Shown: positions 34,042-43,390, counted from the first letter of the stretch. The stretch: 64,000 nucleotides of DNA from Streptomyces xanthochromogenes (GCF_014650455.1 NZ_BMUZ01000009.1:62001-126000); one strand, 5' to 3'. Program-made: numbers and translations. The notes: generated from the letters alone by a model not told the origin.

Positions 34042-35167
34042 GGCGAGCGTCCGTCGAGAAGTGCGGGATGACCTTCTCGCCCCACTGCCGCAGCGTCTCC
34101 ATGCACGCTTCCTGCGGCACGGTCCCCATCTGGATCAGGCACATGACCTCGTCCGCGCCGGCGTCCCTGAGCCGTTCCACAGAGGAGATCGCGTCGTCGG
34201 CGGTGCCGTAGGCGTGGTCGGCGTTGAAGGTGGCGGTGGAGGTGGGGCGTACCGGGATGTGCTGCTCGTGCAGGCGGGCGACGACCTGTTCGGCGGCGAC
34301 GCGCATCGCGGCGGCCTCGTCCGAGCCCTCGACGACGGCCTCGTCGGGGATGCCCGCGCCGCCGTACCAGTGTCCGATGGACTGGGCGAAGAAGCGCTGG
34401 CCGCGGATGCCGATGCGGCGGGCCCGCTCGCGGTCGTCCGAGACGATGGTCGGGCAGAGCACCGCGAAGTGGTCGTTGACGGCGGTCGAGACGAACCCTT
34501 CGCCGGTGCGGGCCGCGATCGCGCCGTCGTAGGCGCGGCGCATCGCGGCGATGGAGTCCGGCCCGGCGAAGCCCATCACCAGGGCGCCGACGCCGAGTTC
34601 GGCCGCGCGGGTCAGGGTGTCGGCGCGGCTGCACGCCAGGAACAGGGGCGGGTGGGGGGTCTGCGCGGGCCGGGGCAGGATGGGGTGCGGGGCGATGTCG
34701 ATCAGCTCGCCGTGGTATTCGAGCTCCTCCTTCTGCCAGGCCGCGCCGATGATGCGCAGCGCCTCCTCCACCTCCCGCGTCGTGCGGTCCCGGTCGACGC
34801 CGCACAGCGAGGTCTCCTGCTCGGTGCCGCCGCGCCCCGCGCCGAGGTCGAGCCGGCCGCCCGAGAGCAGGTCGAGGGTGGCGGCGCGTTCGGCGACGCG
34901 GACGGGGTGGTTGAAGTTGAACGGCATGCAGACCACGCCGTGCCCGATCCGGATGGTGGAGGTGCGGGCGGCGACCCAGGTCAGGAAGATCTCCGGGGCG
35001 CTCATGTGCGCGTACCATTTCAGCGCGTGGTGCTCGACCGCCCATATGCGGTCGAAGCCCATCCGCTCGGCGTACACGGCCTGTTGAACACAGTCGTGGA
35101 ACAGCCGGTGCTCGCGCTCGACGGTGGGATCCGCCAACTGCGCCTCGAAGATCACGGAGAATTTCAC
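34034..35167 (-). CDS. LLM-class flavin-dependent oxidoreductase
   Basis: 377 aa luciferase-like monooxygenase: KFSVIFEAQ start, FDRIWAVEHHALKWYAHMS (core barrel), GGRLDLGAGRGG (family motif). Uses reduced FMN from a partner reductase to oxidise an organic substrate. GTG start at 35167 with GGAGGG just upstream. Together with the overlapping esterase gene and the divergent PadR regulator (50-bp gap) it looks like a small inducible detoxification or degradation module. Confidence 0.9.
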   Translation of the reverse strand: MKFSVIFEAQLADPTVEREHRLFHDCVQQAVYAERMGFDRIWAVEHHALKWYAHMSAPEIFLTWVAARTSTIRIGHGVVCMPFNFNHPVRVAERAATLDLLSGGRLDLGAGRGGTEQETSLCGVDRDRTTREVEEALRIIGAAWQKEELEYHGELIDIAPHPILPRPAQTPHPPLFLACSRADTLTRAAELGVGALVMGFAGPDSIAAMRRAYDGAIAARTGEGFVSTAVNDHFAVLCPTIVSDDRERARRIGIRGQRFFAQSIGHWYGGAGIPDEAVVEGSDEAAAMRVAAEQVVARLHEQHIPVRPTSTATFNADHAYGTADDAISSVERLRDAGADEVMCLIQMGTVPQEACMETLRQWGEKVIPHFSTDARRV

Positions 35168-35217
35168 GGGCCCTCCAGGGGTTGTGTCCGTGTGTCCCGG
35201 TTACTTCAATTCGCCAT

Positions 35218-35853
35218 ATGACTAGTCGTCAGTTCTCCAACAAGCAAGACACGGAACGCCAGTTGCCGCCGACGGCATGGGCGGTGCTCGGGCTGCTCTC
35301 GTTTCCCGGCGAGCGGACCGGCTACGAGCTCAAGAAGTGGGCCGACGCCTCGCTGCGGTTCTTCTACTGGTCGCCCGCGATCAGCCAGATCTACGCCGAG
35401 CTGCGCCGCCTGGAGGCGCTCGGGTACGCCACCTCACGGCGCTCGGGGCCCGAGGAGCCGCGCACCAAGCGGCGGTACGCGATCAGCGAGGCGGGCCGCG
35501 ACGCGCTCGCCGGGTGGGCGGACTCCCCCGAGGCGGCCGGCCCCGCGGTCCTCAAGCATCCGCTGGTGCTGCGGATCTGGCTCGGTCACCTGGCCGCGCC
35601 GGAGCGGCTGCGCGCCCTGGTCGAGGAGCATCTGGCGCGCACCGAGGTCCAGTTGGGCCAGGTCAGGGCCGCGCTCGCGCAGGCCGCGGACAACGCCGAG
35701 TGGGCACATCCACGGATCGCGCTGCGCTGGAGCGAGCTGCGCGAGCTGGCCGAGCTGGAGCTGGCCCGGGCGATGCTCGCGGACCTGGACCGCCTGACCC
35801 CGCCGCGGGAGGGAGATCCGGACAATCACGACGGCTGGCCCGGCCCGGGATGA
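35218..35853 (+). CDS. PadR family transcriptional regulator
   Basis: 211 aa. Winged-helix core AVLGLLSFPGERTGYELKKW, ASLRFFYWSPAISQIYAELRRLEALGY, then a C-terminal coiled dimerisation helix (EVQLGQVRAALAQ...). ATG 35218; the 50-bp gap to the LLM gene is so short that the mRNA may be leaderless. A GACTAGTC palindrome covers the start codon (35220-35227) and could be the operator. PadR proteins usually repress a divergent gene until an aromatic ligand binds, so control of the LLM/esterase pair is the natural model. Confidence 0.88.
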   Translation: MTSRQFSNKQDTERQLPPTAWAVLGLLSFPGERTGYELKKWADASLRFFYWSPAISQIYAELRRLEALGYATSRRSGPEEPRTKRRYAISEAGRDALAGWADSPEAAGPAVLKHPLVLRIWLGHLAAPERLRALVEEHLARTEVQLGQVRAALAQAADNAEWAHPRIALRWSELRELAELELARAMLADLDRLTPPREGDPDNHDGWPGPG

Positions 35854-35983
35854 GCCGTTGCCGCGGGGGCGTCAAGGGCTGCAGGACTCGCCCACGGGCG
35901 GGTGACGCGCGTTGGCCCGTGACGGGTGCGCACAGGTAGGACGGAGTCCCCCCGCCTCTCGTCCGCACCCCGGAGCCGCCCCC

Positions 35984-36109
35984 ATGAGCACCCGTGCCGT
36001 CCTTGTCGCAGCCCTGATCACCGGCCTCGTCCTCGGGATCGCGTCAACCCGGGCGGACGACTCCGATGCGCCCCGCGAGCCGGGGTCCGTTGCGGTGGCG
36101 GGCCGTTAG
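35984..36109 (+). CDS. Possible small membrane or secreted peptide
   Basis: 41 aa. ATG 35984 with GGAG 9 nt upstream. It is a hydrophobic N-terminal segment (AVLVAALITGLVLGIAS) followed by a polar tail (TRADDSDAPREPGS). The length makes this only a candidate gene; it may be the signal-like start of something else or no gene. Confidence 0.35.
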   Translation: MSTRAVLVAALITGLVLGIASTRADDSDAPREPGSVAVAGR

Positions 36110-36180
36110 GCTGCGGCTGCCGCGTGCGCACGGGACTGCATCGCGCGCCAATAGCGCCGTCGACGGAAGCGAGGCCTGTC

Positions 36181-36864
36181 TTGACGTTCCTCACCATCGG
36201 TCATCGCGGGGTCATGGGTGTCGAGCCGGAGAACACCCTGCGTTCCTTCGTCCACGCCGAACGCGTGGGCATGGACGTCATCGAACTCGATCTGCACCTG
36301 AGCAAGGACGGCGCCCTCGTCGTCATGCACGACGCCGAGGTCGACCGCACCACGGACGGGGAGGGCCCCATCGGCCAGCTGACCCTCGCCGAGCTGCGGG
36401 AGCTGGACGCGGGCCAGGGCGAACGCGTCCCCGTGTTCGAGGAAGTCCTCGACGCGGTGAAGACGCCGATCCAGGCGGAGATCAAGGACACGGCCGCGGC
36501 CCGCGCGCTCGCCGAGGTGATGCTGCGGCGGGACCTGGTGGGCCGGGTGGAGGTCCTGTCGTTCCACGACGCGGCGCTCGCCGAGATCGCCTCGCTGGTG
36601 CCGGGCGTGCGCACCGCGCTCGTCGACGACGACTGGGGCCCCGATCTCGTCGAGCGGGCCACGGCCGTCGGCGCGAAGAGCCTGGTCCTGGACATCAACC
36701 GGCTCAACCTGGCCACGGTCGCGCAGGCCCGTGCCGCCGGCCTCAAGGTGATCGGCTGGACCGTGAACACCCAGGACCATCTGCGTCTGGTGCGCGCCCT
36801 GCAGCTGGACGGCGCGACGACCGACTATCCGGAGATCCGCCGCACCGGCCGCTTCACCGCGTAG
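36181..36864 (+). CDS. Glycerophosphodiester phosphodiesterase
   Basis: 227 aa. GDPD motifs: TIGHRG (active His and Arg), PENTLRSF, MDVIELDLHLSKDGALVV (metal Glu, Asp), MHDAEVDRTTDG. TTG start at 36181 with GAGG 6 nt before it is needed because the HRG motif begins 6 residues in; an ATG further in would cut it. No signal peptide, so cytosolic. Hydrolyses glycerophosphodiesters to glycerol-3-phosphate and an alcohol. Confidence 0.88.
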   Translation: MTFLTIGHRGVMGVEPENTLRSFVHAERVGMDVIELDLHLSKDGALVVMHDAEVDRTTDGEGPIGQLTLAELRELDAGQGERVPVFEEVLDAVKTPIQAEIKDTAAARALAEVMLRRDLVGRVEVLSFHDAALAEIASLVPGVRTALVDDDWGPDLVERATAVGAKSLVLDINRLNLATVAQARAAGLKVIGWTVNTQDHLRLVRALQLDGATTDYPEIRRTGRFTA

Positions 36865-36880
36865 TGCGGGCCGGGCCGAT

Positions 36881-37429
36881 TCAGCCCAACTCCTTGATGA
36901 GCAGCTCGAATTCGAGGTCGTCGCGCTGCGGCAGGCCGAAGCGCTCGTCGCCGTACGGGAAGGGCGTCATCCTTCCCGTACGGCGGTAGCCGCGCCGCTC
37001 GTAGAAGGCGATCAGCTCGTCGCGCACCGAGATCACGGTCATGTGCATCTCGGTGACACCCCACTCGGCGCGGACGATGCGCTCGGCCTCGGCGATGATC
37101 TGCTTGCCGAGACCGGCGCCCTGGAGCGCGGGAGAGACCGCGAACATGCCGAAGTAGGCGGCGTCACCGCGGTGTTCGAGCTGGCAGCAGGCGACGATCG
37201 CGCCGTCGCGCTCGACGGTGAGCAGCTTGCTGCCGGGCGTGGTGATGACCGCGCGCACGCCCTCGGGGTCGGTGCGCTGCCCTTGCAGGATGTCGGCCTC
37301 GGTGGTCCAGCCGGCGCGGCTGGAGTCCCCGCGGTAGGCCGATTCGACGAGTGGCACCAGCGCCTCGACGTCGGCTTCGGTGGCGTCCCGGTAGCTCAGC
37401 TCTCCGGCGGCGCGCCTTGCGGTGTCCAT
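36881..37429 (-). CDS. GNAT family N-acetyltransferase
   Basis: 182 aa. Acetyl-CoA binding motif A is MFAVSPALQGAGLGKQIIAEAER, with the Q/R-x-x-G-x-G/A pattern in QGAGLG. A second conserved part is the MTVISVRDELIAFYERRGYRRTG end. Starts at ATG 37429. Tail to tail with GDPD and divergent from the VOC gene. Substrate unknown. Confidence 0.9.
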   Translation of the reverse strand: MDTARRAAGELSYRDATEADVEALVPLVESAYRGDSSRAGWTTEADILQGQRTDPEGVRAVITTPGSKLLTVERDGAIVACCQLEHRGDAAYFGMFAVSPALQGAGLGKQIIAEAERIVRAEWGVTEMHMTVISVRDELIAFYERRGYRRTGRMTPFPYGDERFGLPQRDDLEFELLIKELG

Positions 37430-37504
37430 CGTTCGCTCTCCCTGCTCGTCGATTGCGCTGCGGCGGCCTCCCGAGCCTAACCCGGCCCGTTAGGGTCGCC
37501 TGTC

Positions 37505-37891
37505 ATGGTGCATGTACTGAGCAGCCGGACCCTTCTGCGCCCCACCGACCCCGAGCGTTCGCGCGCCTTCTACGGCGAGGGCCTCGGCCTTCCCGTCTAC
37601 CGCGAGTTCGGTACCGGGCCCGAACGCGGCACGGTGTACTTCCTCGGCGGCGGCTTCCTGGAGGTGTCCGGCCGCGCCGAGCGGCCGCCCGCACCGGGGC
37701 TCCAGCTGTGGCTCCAGGTCGCGGACGCGGCCGAGGCGCACGAGGAGCTGGTGGCGCGCGGGGTCGCGATCGCACGGCCGCCGGTGCGCGAGCCCTGGGG
37801 GCTGATCGAGATGTGGATCGAGGACCCGGACGGCGTGCGCATCGTCGTCGTGGAGGTCCCCGCCGACCATCCCCTGCGCTACCGCCCCTGA
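37505..37891 (+). CDS. VOC family (glyoxalase-like) protein
   Basis: 128 aa, two beta-alpha-beta-beta-beta modules (RTLLRPTDPERSRAFYGEGLGLP, then ADAAEAHEELVARGV and PWGLIEMWIEDPDGVRIVVV). The end resembles the metal-binding half of glyoxalase/bleomycin-resistance proteins, but I did not confirm the full ligand set. ATG 37505. Substrate unknown. Confidence 0.88.
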   Translation: MVHVLSSRTLLRPTDPERSRAFYGEGLGLPVYREFGTGPERGTVYFLGGGFLEVSGRAERPPAPGLQLWLQVADAAEAHEELVARGVAIARPPVREPWGLIEMWIEDPDGVRIVVVEVPADHPLRYRP

Positions 37892-38050
37892 CGCCACCGG
37901 CCCGCCGCCCTCAGCGACCCCGCCCGCACCCGCCCGACCGGCGAAGACCTCCCGCGCGCTCCCCCCGTGTGTCCCTGCGCCCGCGTATGCGGCCCCGTGC
38001 CTGGGCATCGACCTGTCGGCAGGGCGTCACACAGAGCGGGGAGGTACGCC

Positions 38051-38614
38051 GTGCACGGTCCGGTGCTGCCCGGATGGCTGCTCGTCGCGCTGTGCGCGGC
38101 GACGGGCTCGTACTGTCTGCTGCGGATGCGCAGCGGTTCCGCGCGGGCCCGCAGGGCGGCGGGCGGTGAGGCGGTGATGGGTTTCGGGATGGCCGCGATG
38201 GCCGTGCCGGCCGCGTTCCTCGCGCCGCCGCCGTGGATGATCGCCGGGTACGCGGTGGTGTTCGGCGGCGCCGCGCTGCGGGCGCTGTGGCTGGCCCGGG
38301 GCGGGGCACACCATCTGCACCACGTGGTGGGCTCGCTCGCGATGGTCTACATGGCGCTGGCGATGGCGCCGGCCGGCGGGGGCGGGGCGCACGCCGGGCA
38401 CGCGGGCCACACGGCGGGCGGGGTGCCGGTGCTGACCGGGGTGCTGCTCCTGTACTTCGCGGGGTACGTCCTGTCGACGGGGGTGCGGTTGCTGCCCGGG
38501 GCGGCCGCAGGCGCGCCGACGGCGGCCGTGGCGTGGGGCGCGCGGCCCGAACTGGCGCTGGCCTGCCGCCTGTCGATGGGGATCGCCATGCTGGCGATGC
38601 TGATCACCGTCTGA
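38051..38614 (+). CDS. DUF5134-type integral membrane protein
   Basis: 187 aa from GTG 38051 (GGGGAGG upstream). About five to six hydrophobic helices separated by short loops, one with a His/Gly-rich segment GGGGAHAGHAGHTAGG that could bind metal. The start GPVLPGWLLVALCAATGSYCLLR and HHLHHVVGSLAMVYMALAM fit the DUF5134 family as I recall it. Function unknown. Next gene is the M56 peptidase, 99 nt on. Confidence 0.8.
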   Translation: MHGPVLPGWLLVALCAATGSYCLLRMRSGSARARRAAGGEAVMGFGMAAMAVPAAFLAPPPWMIAGYAVVFGGAALRALWLARGGAHHLHHVVGSLAMVYMALAMAPAGGGGAHAGHAGHTAGGVPVLTGVLLLYFAGYVLSTGVRLLPGAAAGAPTAAVAWGARPELALACRLSMGIAMLAMLITV

Positions 38615-38713
38615 GCGGACCCGGACACAGGGACGGGCGGGCCGGCCGTGGCGTGCGTCACTTGACGCCCTCGGACATACCTATGACGGCGGCCCCGCTC
38701 ATAGGCTGAGACC

Positions 38714-39649
38714 ATGACGGTCTCCCTCGCGTTGCTGCTGCTCGGCCTGGTGTCCGCCGTCGTCGCCCCGCGACTGCTCGCCCGCGCCGACTGGGTCGAG
38801 CGCGAGCCGGTGGTGGCGCTGTGGGTGTGGCAGTGCGTGGTGGCGGCGGTGCTGCTCTGCTTCGGGCTCGCGATGGTGTTCAGTGCCGCGTCCGCCTGGC
38901 AGACCGTCCGTGGCCAGGTGTTCGCGCCCGCGCCCCGCGCGGTCGTCGAGGCCTACGCGCTCGGACCGTACGGGCCGTGGTCGGCGGCGCTCGCCGTGGT
39001 GCTGTTCCTGGGCGGCGCCTGGACCGGGGCGATGCTCACCCGGGAGGTCCGGGAGAGTTGGGCGCGTCGGCACCGGCGCCGGGCGGACCTTCGGCTGCGC
39101 TCGCCGCTCCTGCCCGGCGAGGAGCCCTCGGGCGAGCGTCTCGTGGTCCTGGAGGCGGCCCGGCCGGATGCCTGGTGGCTGCCGGGCCAAACGCCTCAAC
39201 TGGTCATCACCACGGCGGCACTTCAGCGCCTGAAAGGCCGTCAGCTCGATGCGGTGCTCGCCCATGAGCTCGGTCACGCACGGGCCCGGCACGACTGGTT
39301 GCTGCACTGTTCGGGCGCGCTCGCGCGGGGGTTCCCGCAGGTGCCGGTGTTCGCCGCGTTCCGCGACGAGATGCACCGCCTGGTGGAGCTGGCCGCCGAC
39401 GACGTGGCGTCCCGGCGCTTCGGGCGCCTCACGATCGCGCTCGCGCTGGTCGAACTCAACGAGCACCGCGGGGTGTTCGGCCCCTGTCCCGCACCGGACG
39501 GCCAGCTCCCCCAGCGGGTGCACCGCCTCCTGTCGGCGGCCCCCCGCCTCCCCGCGAGCCACCGCCTGCGTCTGACGGCGTACGCGGCGCTCGTCCCGGC
39601 CGTCCCCCTGATCGTGGCCCTGGTGCCGGGTCTGCACGCGCTGGGCTAG
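38714..39649 (+). CDS. M56-family membrane metallopeptidase
   Basis: 311 aa. Three N-terminal membrane helices, then a cytoplasmic catalytic domain with HELGH (residues 184-188) and the third zinc ligand Glu in LVELAADDVAS (about 224), then a helix near the C-terminus. Family of BlaR1/MecR1-type peptidases, but it lacks the extracellular sensor domain, and no BlaI repressor gene is next to it in this window, so its trigger is unknown. ATG 38714. Confidence 0.9.
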   Translation: MTVSLALLLLGLVSAVVAPRLLARADWVEREPVVALWVWQCVVAAVLLCFGLAMVFSAASAWQTVRGQVFAPAPRAVVEAYALGPYGPWSAALAVVLFLGGAWTGAMLTREVRESWARRHRRRADLRLRSPLLPGEEPSGERLVVLEAARPDAWWLPGQTPQLVITTAALQRLKGRQLDAVLAHELGHARARHDWLLHCSGALARGFPQVPVFAAFRDEMHRLVELAADDVASRRFGRLTIALALVELNEHRGVFGPCPAPDGQLPQRVHRLLSAAPRLPASHRLRLTAYAALVPAVPLIVALVPGLHALG

Positions 39650-39705
39650 AGCCCGCCGGCCAGGGGCGCTGGCCGTGGCGCCCCGCATCGGCTTGGATCT
39701 TCCCC

Positions 39706-40392
39706 ATGCTCCTCACCGCCCCCGGAACCCGCACCCGCCCGTCCCTGCCACTGCGCGCGGGGATCGTCTGCGCCCTGTTCGCCGCGGCGCTGCTCGCACT
39801 GGTGGTGGCCCGGTGGGGTCCGCTGATGTGGTTGGACCGGTCGATCGCCGAGGGGCTGCACCGGCGGGCGGTCGCCGATGCCGGGCTGACCCACGCCAAC
39901 CGGATCCTGACCGACTGGGTGTGGGACCCGTGGGCGATGCGCGCCCTGCTGGCGGTGGTCGTCGGGGTGCTGCTGTGGCGTGGCGAACGGCTGCTCGCGC
40001 TGTGGGTGGCGGCGACGAGCGGTCTCGGCACGGCGGTGCAGCAGGGCCTGAAGGCGGCCGTCGGGCGGGACCGGCCGCAGTGGCCGGACCCGGTGGACTC
40101 GGCCGGTTTTGCCGCGTTCCCGTCCGGCCACGCCATCGGCGTGACCGTGGCCTTCGGGCTGCTCGTGTGGGTCCTCGCGCTGCGGGGGGCGGGGCGGGGC
40201 CCGCGTACGGCGGTCCTCGTGGTGGGGGTGGTCTCCGCGCTCGGCGTGGGGTTCACCCGGCTGTTCCTGGGCGTGCACTGGTTCTCGGACGTGGTGGGCG
40301 GCTGGCTGATCGGCGTGGCCGTCGTCACCCTCAGCGCCGCGGCCCACCGCCGCTGGGCCCCGAACGGACGGGCCCTGGACCGGCGGGCCTGA
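39706..40392 (+). CDS. PAP2 family membrane phosphatase
   Basis: 228 aa. The three PAP2 motifs are present: KAAVGRDRP, PSGHA and FTRLFLGVHWFSDVVGG (R...H...D). About five to six hydrophobic helices. Dephosphorylates lipid phosphates, for example phosphatidic acid or undecaprenyl pyrophosphate, at the membrane. ATG 39706, 56 nt after the M56 gene; 19 nt before the HAD gene, probably one mRNA. Confidence 0.93.
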   Translation: MLLTAPGTRTRPSLPLRAGIVCALFAAALLALVVARWGPLMWLDRSIAEGLHRRAVADAGLTHANRILTDWVWDPWAMRALLAVVVGVLLWRGERLLALWVAATSGLGTAVQQGLKAAVGRDRPQWPDPVDSAGFAAFPSGHAIGVTVAFGLLVWVLALRGAGRGPRTAVLVVGVVSALGVGFTRLFLGVHWFSDVVGGWLIGVAVVTLSAAAHRRWAPNGRALDRRA

Positions 40393-40411
40393 GCACGCGA
40401 GGATCACGGGC

Positions 40412-41116
40412 ATGACGATCAAGGGCGTTCTCTTCGACTTCTCCGGCACCCTCTTCCGCATCGAGCCGGTCGGCGACTGGCTCTCCGCCGTGCTCGACGC
40501 CGCCGGTATCACCCTGGACGACTCCGAACTCGCCCGCTGCGCGCGGGAGTTGGAGGAGGCCGGCGCGCTGCCGGGCGGCGCCAACCCGCTGCGGACACCG
40601 GAGCACCTGACGGAGCTGTGGGCCGAGCGCGACACGAGCGGTGAGCTGCACCGCCGGACGTACACCGGTCTCGCCCGCGAGGTGGCGCTGCCCGACGACC
40701 GCCTGTACGACCTGCTCTACGACCGCCACAAGACCCCGGCGGCCTGGCGCCCCTACCCCGACACCGAGGCGGTGCTGGCCGGGCTGCGCGAGCGCGGCAT
40801 CGGGATCGGCGTGGTGAGCAACATCGGCTGGGACCTGCGGCCGGTCTTCCGGGAGCACGGCCTGGACGACTTCGTGGACACGTATGCGCTGTCCTTCGAG
40901 CACGGGGTGCAGAAGCCCGACGCGCGGCTCTTCCGGGCGGCCTGCGAAGGGCTCGGCCAGGATCCCGCCGACGTCCTGATGGTGGGTGACGACCGGCGGG
41001 CGGACGGGGGCGCGGCGGCGCTGGGATGTGCGGTGCACTTCGTGGACCATCTGCCGGCCGATCGGCGTCCGGCGGGTCTCCTGCCGGTCCTCGCGCTGGC
41101 CGGGGAAGGCCGCTGA
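40412..41116 (+). CDS. HAD-superfamily hydrolase
   Basis: 234 aa. Motif I FDFSGTLFR (nucleophile Asp of DFSGT), motif II in GVVSNIGWD, motif III Lys in FEHGVQKPDARLF, motif IV MVGDDRRADGG. Cap of the C1 helical type. Phosphatase on a small metabolite, substrate unknown. ATG 40412. Possibly co-transcribed with the PAP2 gene. Confidence 0.92.
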   Translation: MTIKGVLFDFSGTLFRIEPVGDWLSAVLDAAGITLDDSELARCARELEEAGALPGGANPLRTPEHLTELWAERDTSGELHRRTYTGLAREVALPDDRLYDLLYDRHKTPAAWRPYPDTEAVLAGLRERGIGIGVVSNIGWDLRPVFREHGLDDFVDTYALSFEHGVQKPDARLFRAACEGLGQDPADVLMVGDDRRADGGAAALGCAVHFVDHLPADRRPAGLLPVLALAGEGR

Positions 41117-41242
41117 GCCGACGAGAAGGGCTTGAAAGGGGCTACCCGTCCGAGGTGATCCCCCGCGTCACCCCGAACGAGCAGCCCACGCCCAGGTCGG
41201 GCCCCGGCAAAGGGGTACCGCCCTGCGACGGCCTGAGTATAT

Positions 41243-41255
41243 TGGCTCCGAGCCA
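41243..41255. promoter_or_regulatory. Palindrome before the TetR gene at 41276
   Basis: TGGCT-CCG-AGCCA, perfect 5-bp arms, 20 nt before the ATG. Candidate autoregulatory operator of the TetR protein. Confidence 0.45.
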
Positions 41256-41275
41256 GTCAACGCAGGAGTTACAGC

Positions 41276-41878
41276 ATGTCCCCGCGCAGCGCATCGGTCA
41301 ATGAAGAATTGCGCAGACGTTCTCGCGAGCGGCTGCTGCAAGCCACCGTGGAGCTGGTGGCGGAACGCGGCTACGAATCGACGACTCTCGGCGACATCGC
41401 GGACCGGGCGGGCTCCGCCCGAGGGCTGGTGTCGTACTACTTCCCGGGCAAGCGCCAGCTCCTGCAGTCGGCGGTGCACCGCCTCATGCATCTGACCCTG
41501 GAGGAGGGCCTGGAGCGCGAGCCGCGGACCGCCGACGGACGCGAGCGCCTGGCCCGGGCGATCGACGCGATCCTCGGCCTCACCCATGCGCAGCCGGTTC
41601 TCATGCGGGCCCACATGGCGGGAATCCTCCAGGCGCAGGGCTTCGTGCAGTGCCCCGAGCAGCAGCGCCTGGCCGCCCTGCTGCGCGACACCGTCGAGCG
41701 GTACGGCAGCCGGGACGTGGACACCGAGTACCCGCTGTTGCGCGCCAACCTGATGGGGGCGGTGTTCGCCGCACTGCTGCCGGGCGCCCCGATGGACGCG
41801 GCCAAGCTGCGGGCCGAGCTGTTCCAGCGGTACGGGCTCGACTGGGAGCTGGGCGTTCCGCCGAAGCCCGCCCCCTGA
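41276..41878 (+). CDS. TetR family transcriptional regulator
   Basis: 200 aa. N-terminal helix-turn-helix TTLGDIADRAGSARGLVSYYF followed by a helical ligand domain. ATG 41276 with GCAGGAG upstream. A palindrome sits between -20 and -32 of the start. It is the only local regulator in this part; no divergent partner is present, so its target may be itself, the downstream ferredoxin reductase (165 nt on) or remote genes. Confidence 0.9.
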   Translation: MSPRSASVNEELRRRSRERLLQATVELVAERGYESTTLGDIADRAGSARGLVSYYFPGKRQLLQSAVHRLMHLTLEEGLEREPRTADGRERLARAIDAILGLTHAQPVLMRAHMAGILQAQGFVQCPEQQRLAALLRDTVERYGSRDVDTEYPLLRANLMGAVFAALLPGAPMDAAKLRAELFQRYGLDWELGVPPKPAP

Positions 41879-42043
41879 CCCGAGAAGCCCGCCCCCCTGA
41901 CCCGCCGAAGCCCCGGCCGCCAAAGCCCAGTCCGGCGAAACCCGTCCCCCGACCGGCGGCGCACCCCTACCCGTCGTACGCGAGGCGGTGCCATCCTTGA
42001 AGTTCCTGCGGTCTTCCGCGGTTCTCTCCAAGGAGCGCCCGCC

Positions 42044-43390
42044 ATGCTGCGCATCGCCGTCGTCGGGTCCGGGCCGAGCGGTGTCTACACCGCCCAGAGC
42101 CTGGTGGAGCAGAGTGCGGCCGACGAGATCCGGGTGGATGTCCTGGACCGGCTGCCGTGCCCCTACGGTCTGGTCCGCTACGGGGTGGCCCCAGACCACG
42201 AGAAGATCAAATCCCTGCAGAACAACCTGCGTGCGGTCCTGGAGGACGGCCGGATCCGCTTCCTCGGCCATGTCGAGGTGGGCCCCCGTGGTGTCCCGTC
42301 CGACGTGCTGCGGCGGCTCTACCACGCCGTGGTGTACTGCGTCGGCGCCAAGTCCGACCGGCATCTGGGCATCCCGGGCGAGGAGTTGCCGGGCAGTTTC
42401 TCGGCCACCGAGTTCGTGTCCTGGTACAGCGCGCATCCCGACAGCGACCCGGGCGCCTTCGTCCTGGGCGCCCGTTCGGCCGTCGTGATCGGCGCCGGAA
42501 ACGTGGCGGTCGACGTGGCGCGCATGCTGGCCCGCGGCGCGGACGAGCTGCGGCCGACCGACGTGCCGCAGTCCGCGCTCGGCGCGCTCGCCGTCAGCCA
42601 GGTCCGCGAGGTCCACATGGCGGCCCGGCGGGGCCCCTCGCAGGCCCGCTTCACCACGAAGGAGCTGCGCGAGCTGGGCTCGCTGCCGGGTGCCGATGTC
42701 ACGGTGGCCGTGGACGAGTTGGCCCGCGACCCGGACTTCGTCGACCCGGCCGCGCTGCCCGGGCCGGTGCGCCGCAATGTGGCGGTGCTGCGCGGCTGGG
42801 TCGGGCAGCCCGTGCGGCCCGGCGCCCGACGTCTGAACCTGCGGTTCTACCTGCGGCCCGTGGAGATCCTGGAGCGGGACGGCAGGGTGGGCGCGGTGCG
42901 CTTCGAGCGGACGGCACCGGACGGGAGCGGCGCGGTGCTCGGCACCGGGACGTACGAGGACATCGAGGCACATCTGGTGCTGCGGGCGGTCGGCTATCTC
43001 GGAGTGCCGCCGCAGGGCCTGCCGTTCGACCCGGTGACCGGGACGGTCCCGCACGCGGCGGGCCGGGTACTGCGCGCGGGGAAGCCGTCGCCGGGCGAGT
43101 ACGTGGCCGGCTGGATCAAGCGCGGCCCGACGGGCGTGATCGGCTCCAACCGCTCCTGCGCGAAGGAGACGGTGACCTCCCTGCTGGCCGATGCCCCGCT
43201 TCTGGCCGGGCGGCCGGCGGCGGCCGAACCCCTGGACGCACTGCGGGAGTTGGGGCTGCGCCCGGTGACCTGGCAGGGCTGGCTGGCGATCGAGCGGGCC
43301 GAGGCGGAGCTCGGCCGCTCGCTCGGGCGGCGCTCGGTGAAGATCCCCGACTGGGACGGGCTCCTCGCGGCCGGGCTCGACGGGAGCTGA
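42044..43390 (+). CDS. fprA: Ferredoxin-NADP reductase (adrenodoxin-reductase type)
   Basis: 448 aa. FAD motif VVGSGPSGVYTA (residues 6-17), the family-specific PYGLVRYGVAPDHEKIK, NADPH domain VVIGAGNVAVDVARM, and the C-terminal WIKRGPTGVIGSNR. Same architecture as mycobacterial FprA. It transfers electrons between NADPH and ferredoxins, for example to cytochromes P450. ATG 42044. No P450 or ferredoxin is next to it, so its partner is elsewhere. Confidence 0.92.
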   Translation: MLRIAVVGSGPSGVYTAQSLVEQSAADEIRVDVLDRLPCPYGLVRYGVAPDHEKIKSLQNNLRAVLEDGRIRFLGHVEVGPRGVPSDVLRRLYHAVVYCVGAKSDRHLGIPGEELPGSFSATEFVSWYSAHPDSDPGAFVLGARSAVVIGAGNVAVDVARMLARGADELRPTDVPQSALGALAVSQVREVHMAARRGPSQARFTTKELRELGSLPGADVTVAVDELARDPDFVDPAALPGPVRRNVAVLRGWVGQPVRPGARRLNLRFYLRPVEILERDGRVGAVRFERTAPDGSGAVLGTGTYEDIEAHLVLRAVGYLGVPPQGLPFDPVTGTVPHAAGRVLRAGKPSPGEYVAGWIKRGPTGVIGSNRSCAKETVTSLLADAPLLAGRPAAAEPLDALRELGLRPVTWQGWLAIERAEAELGRSLGRRSVKIPDWDGLLAAGLDGS

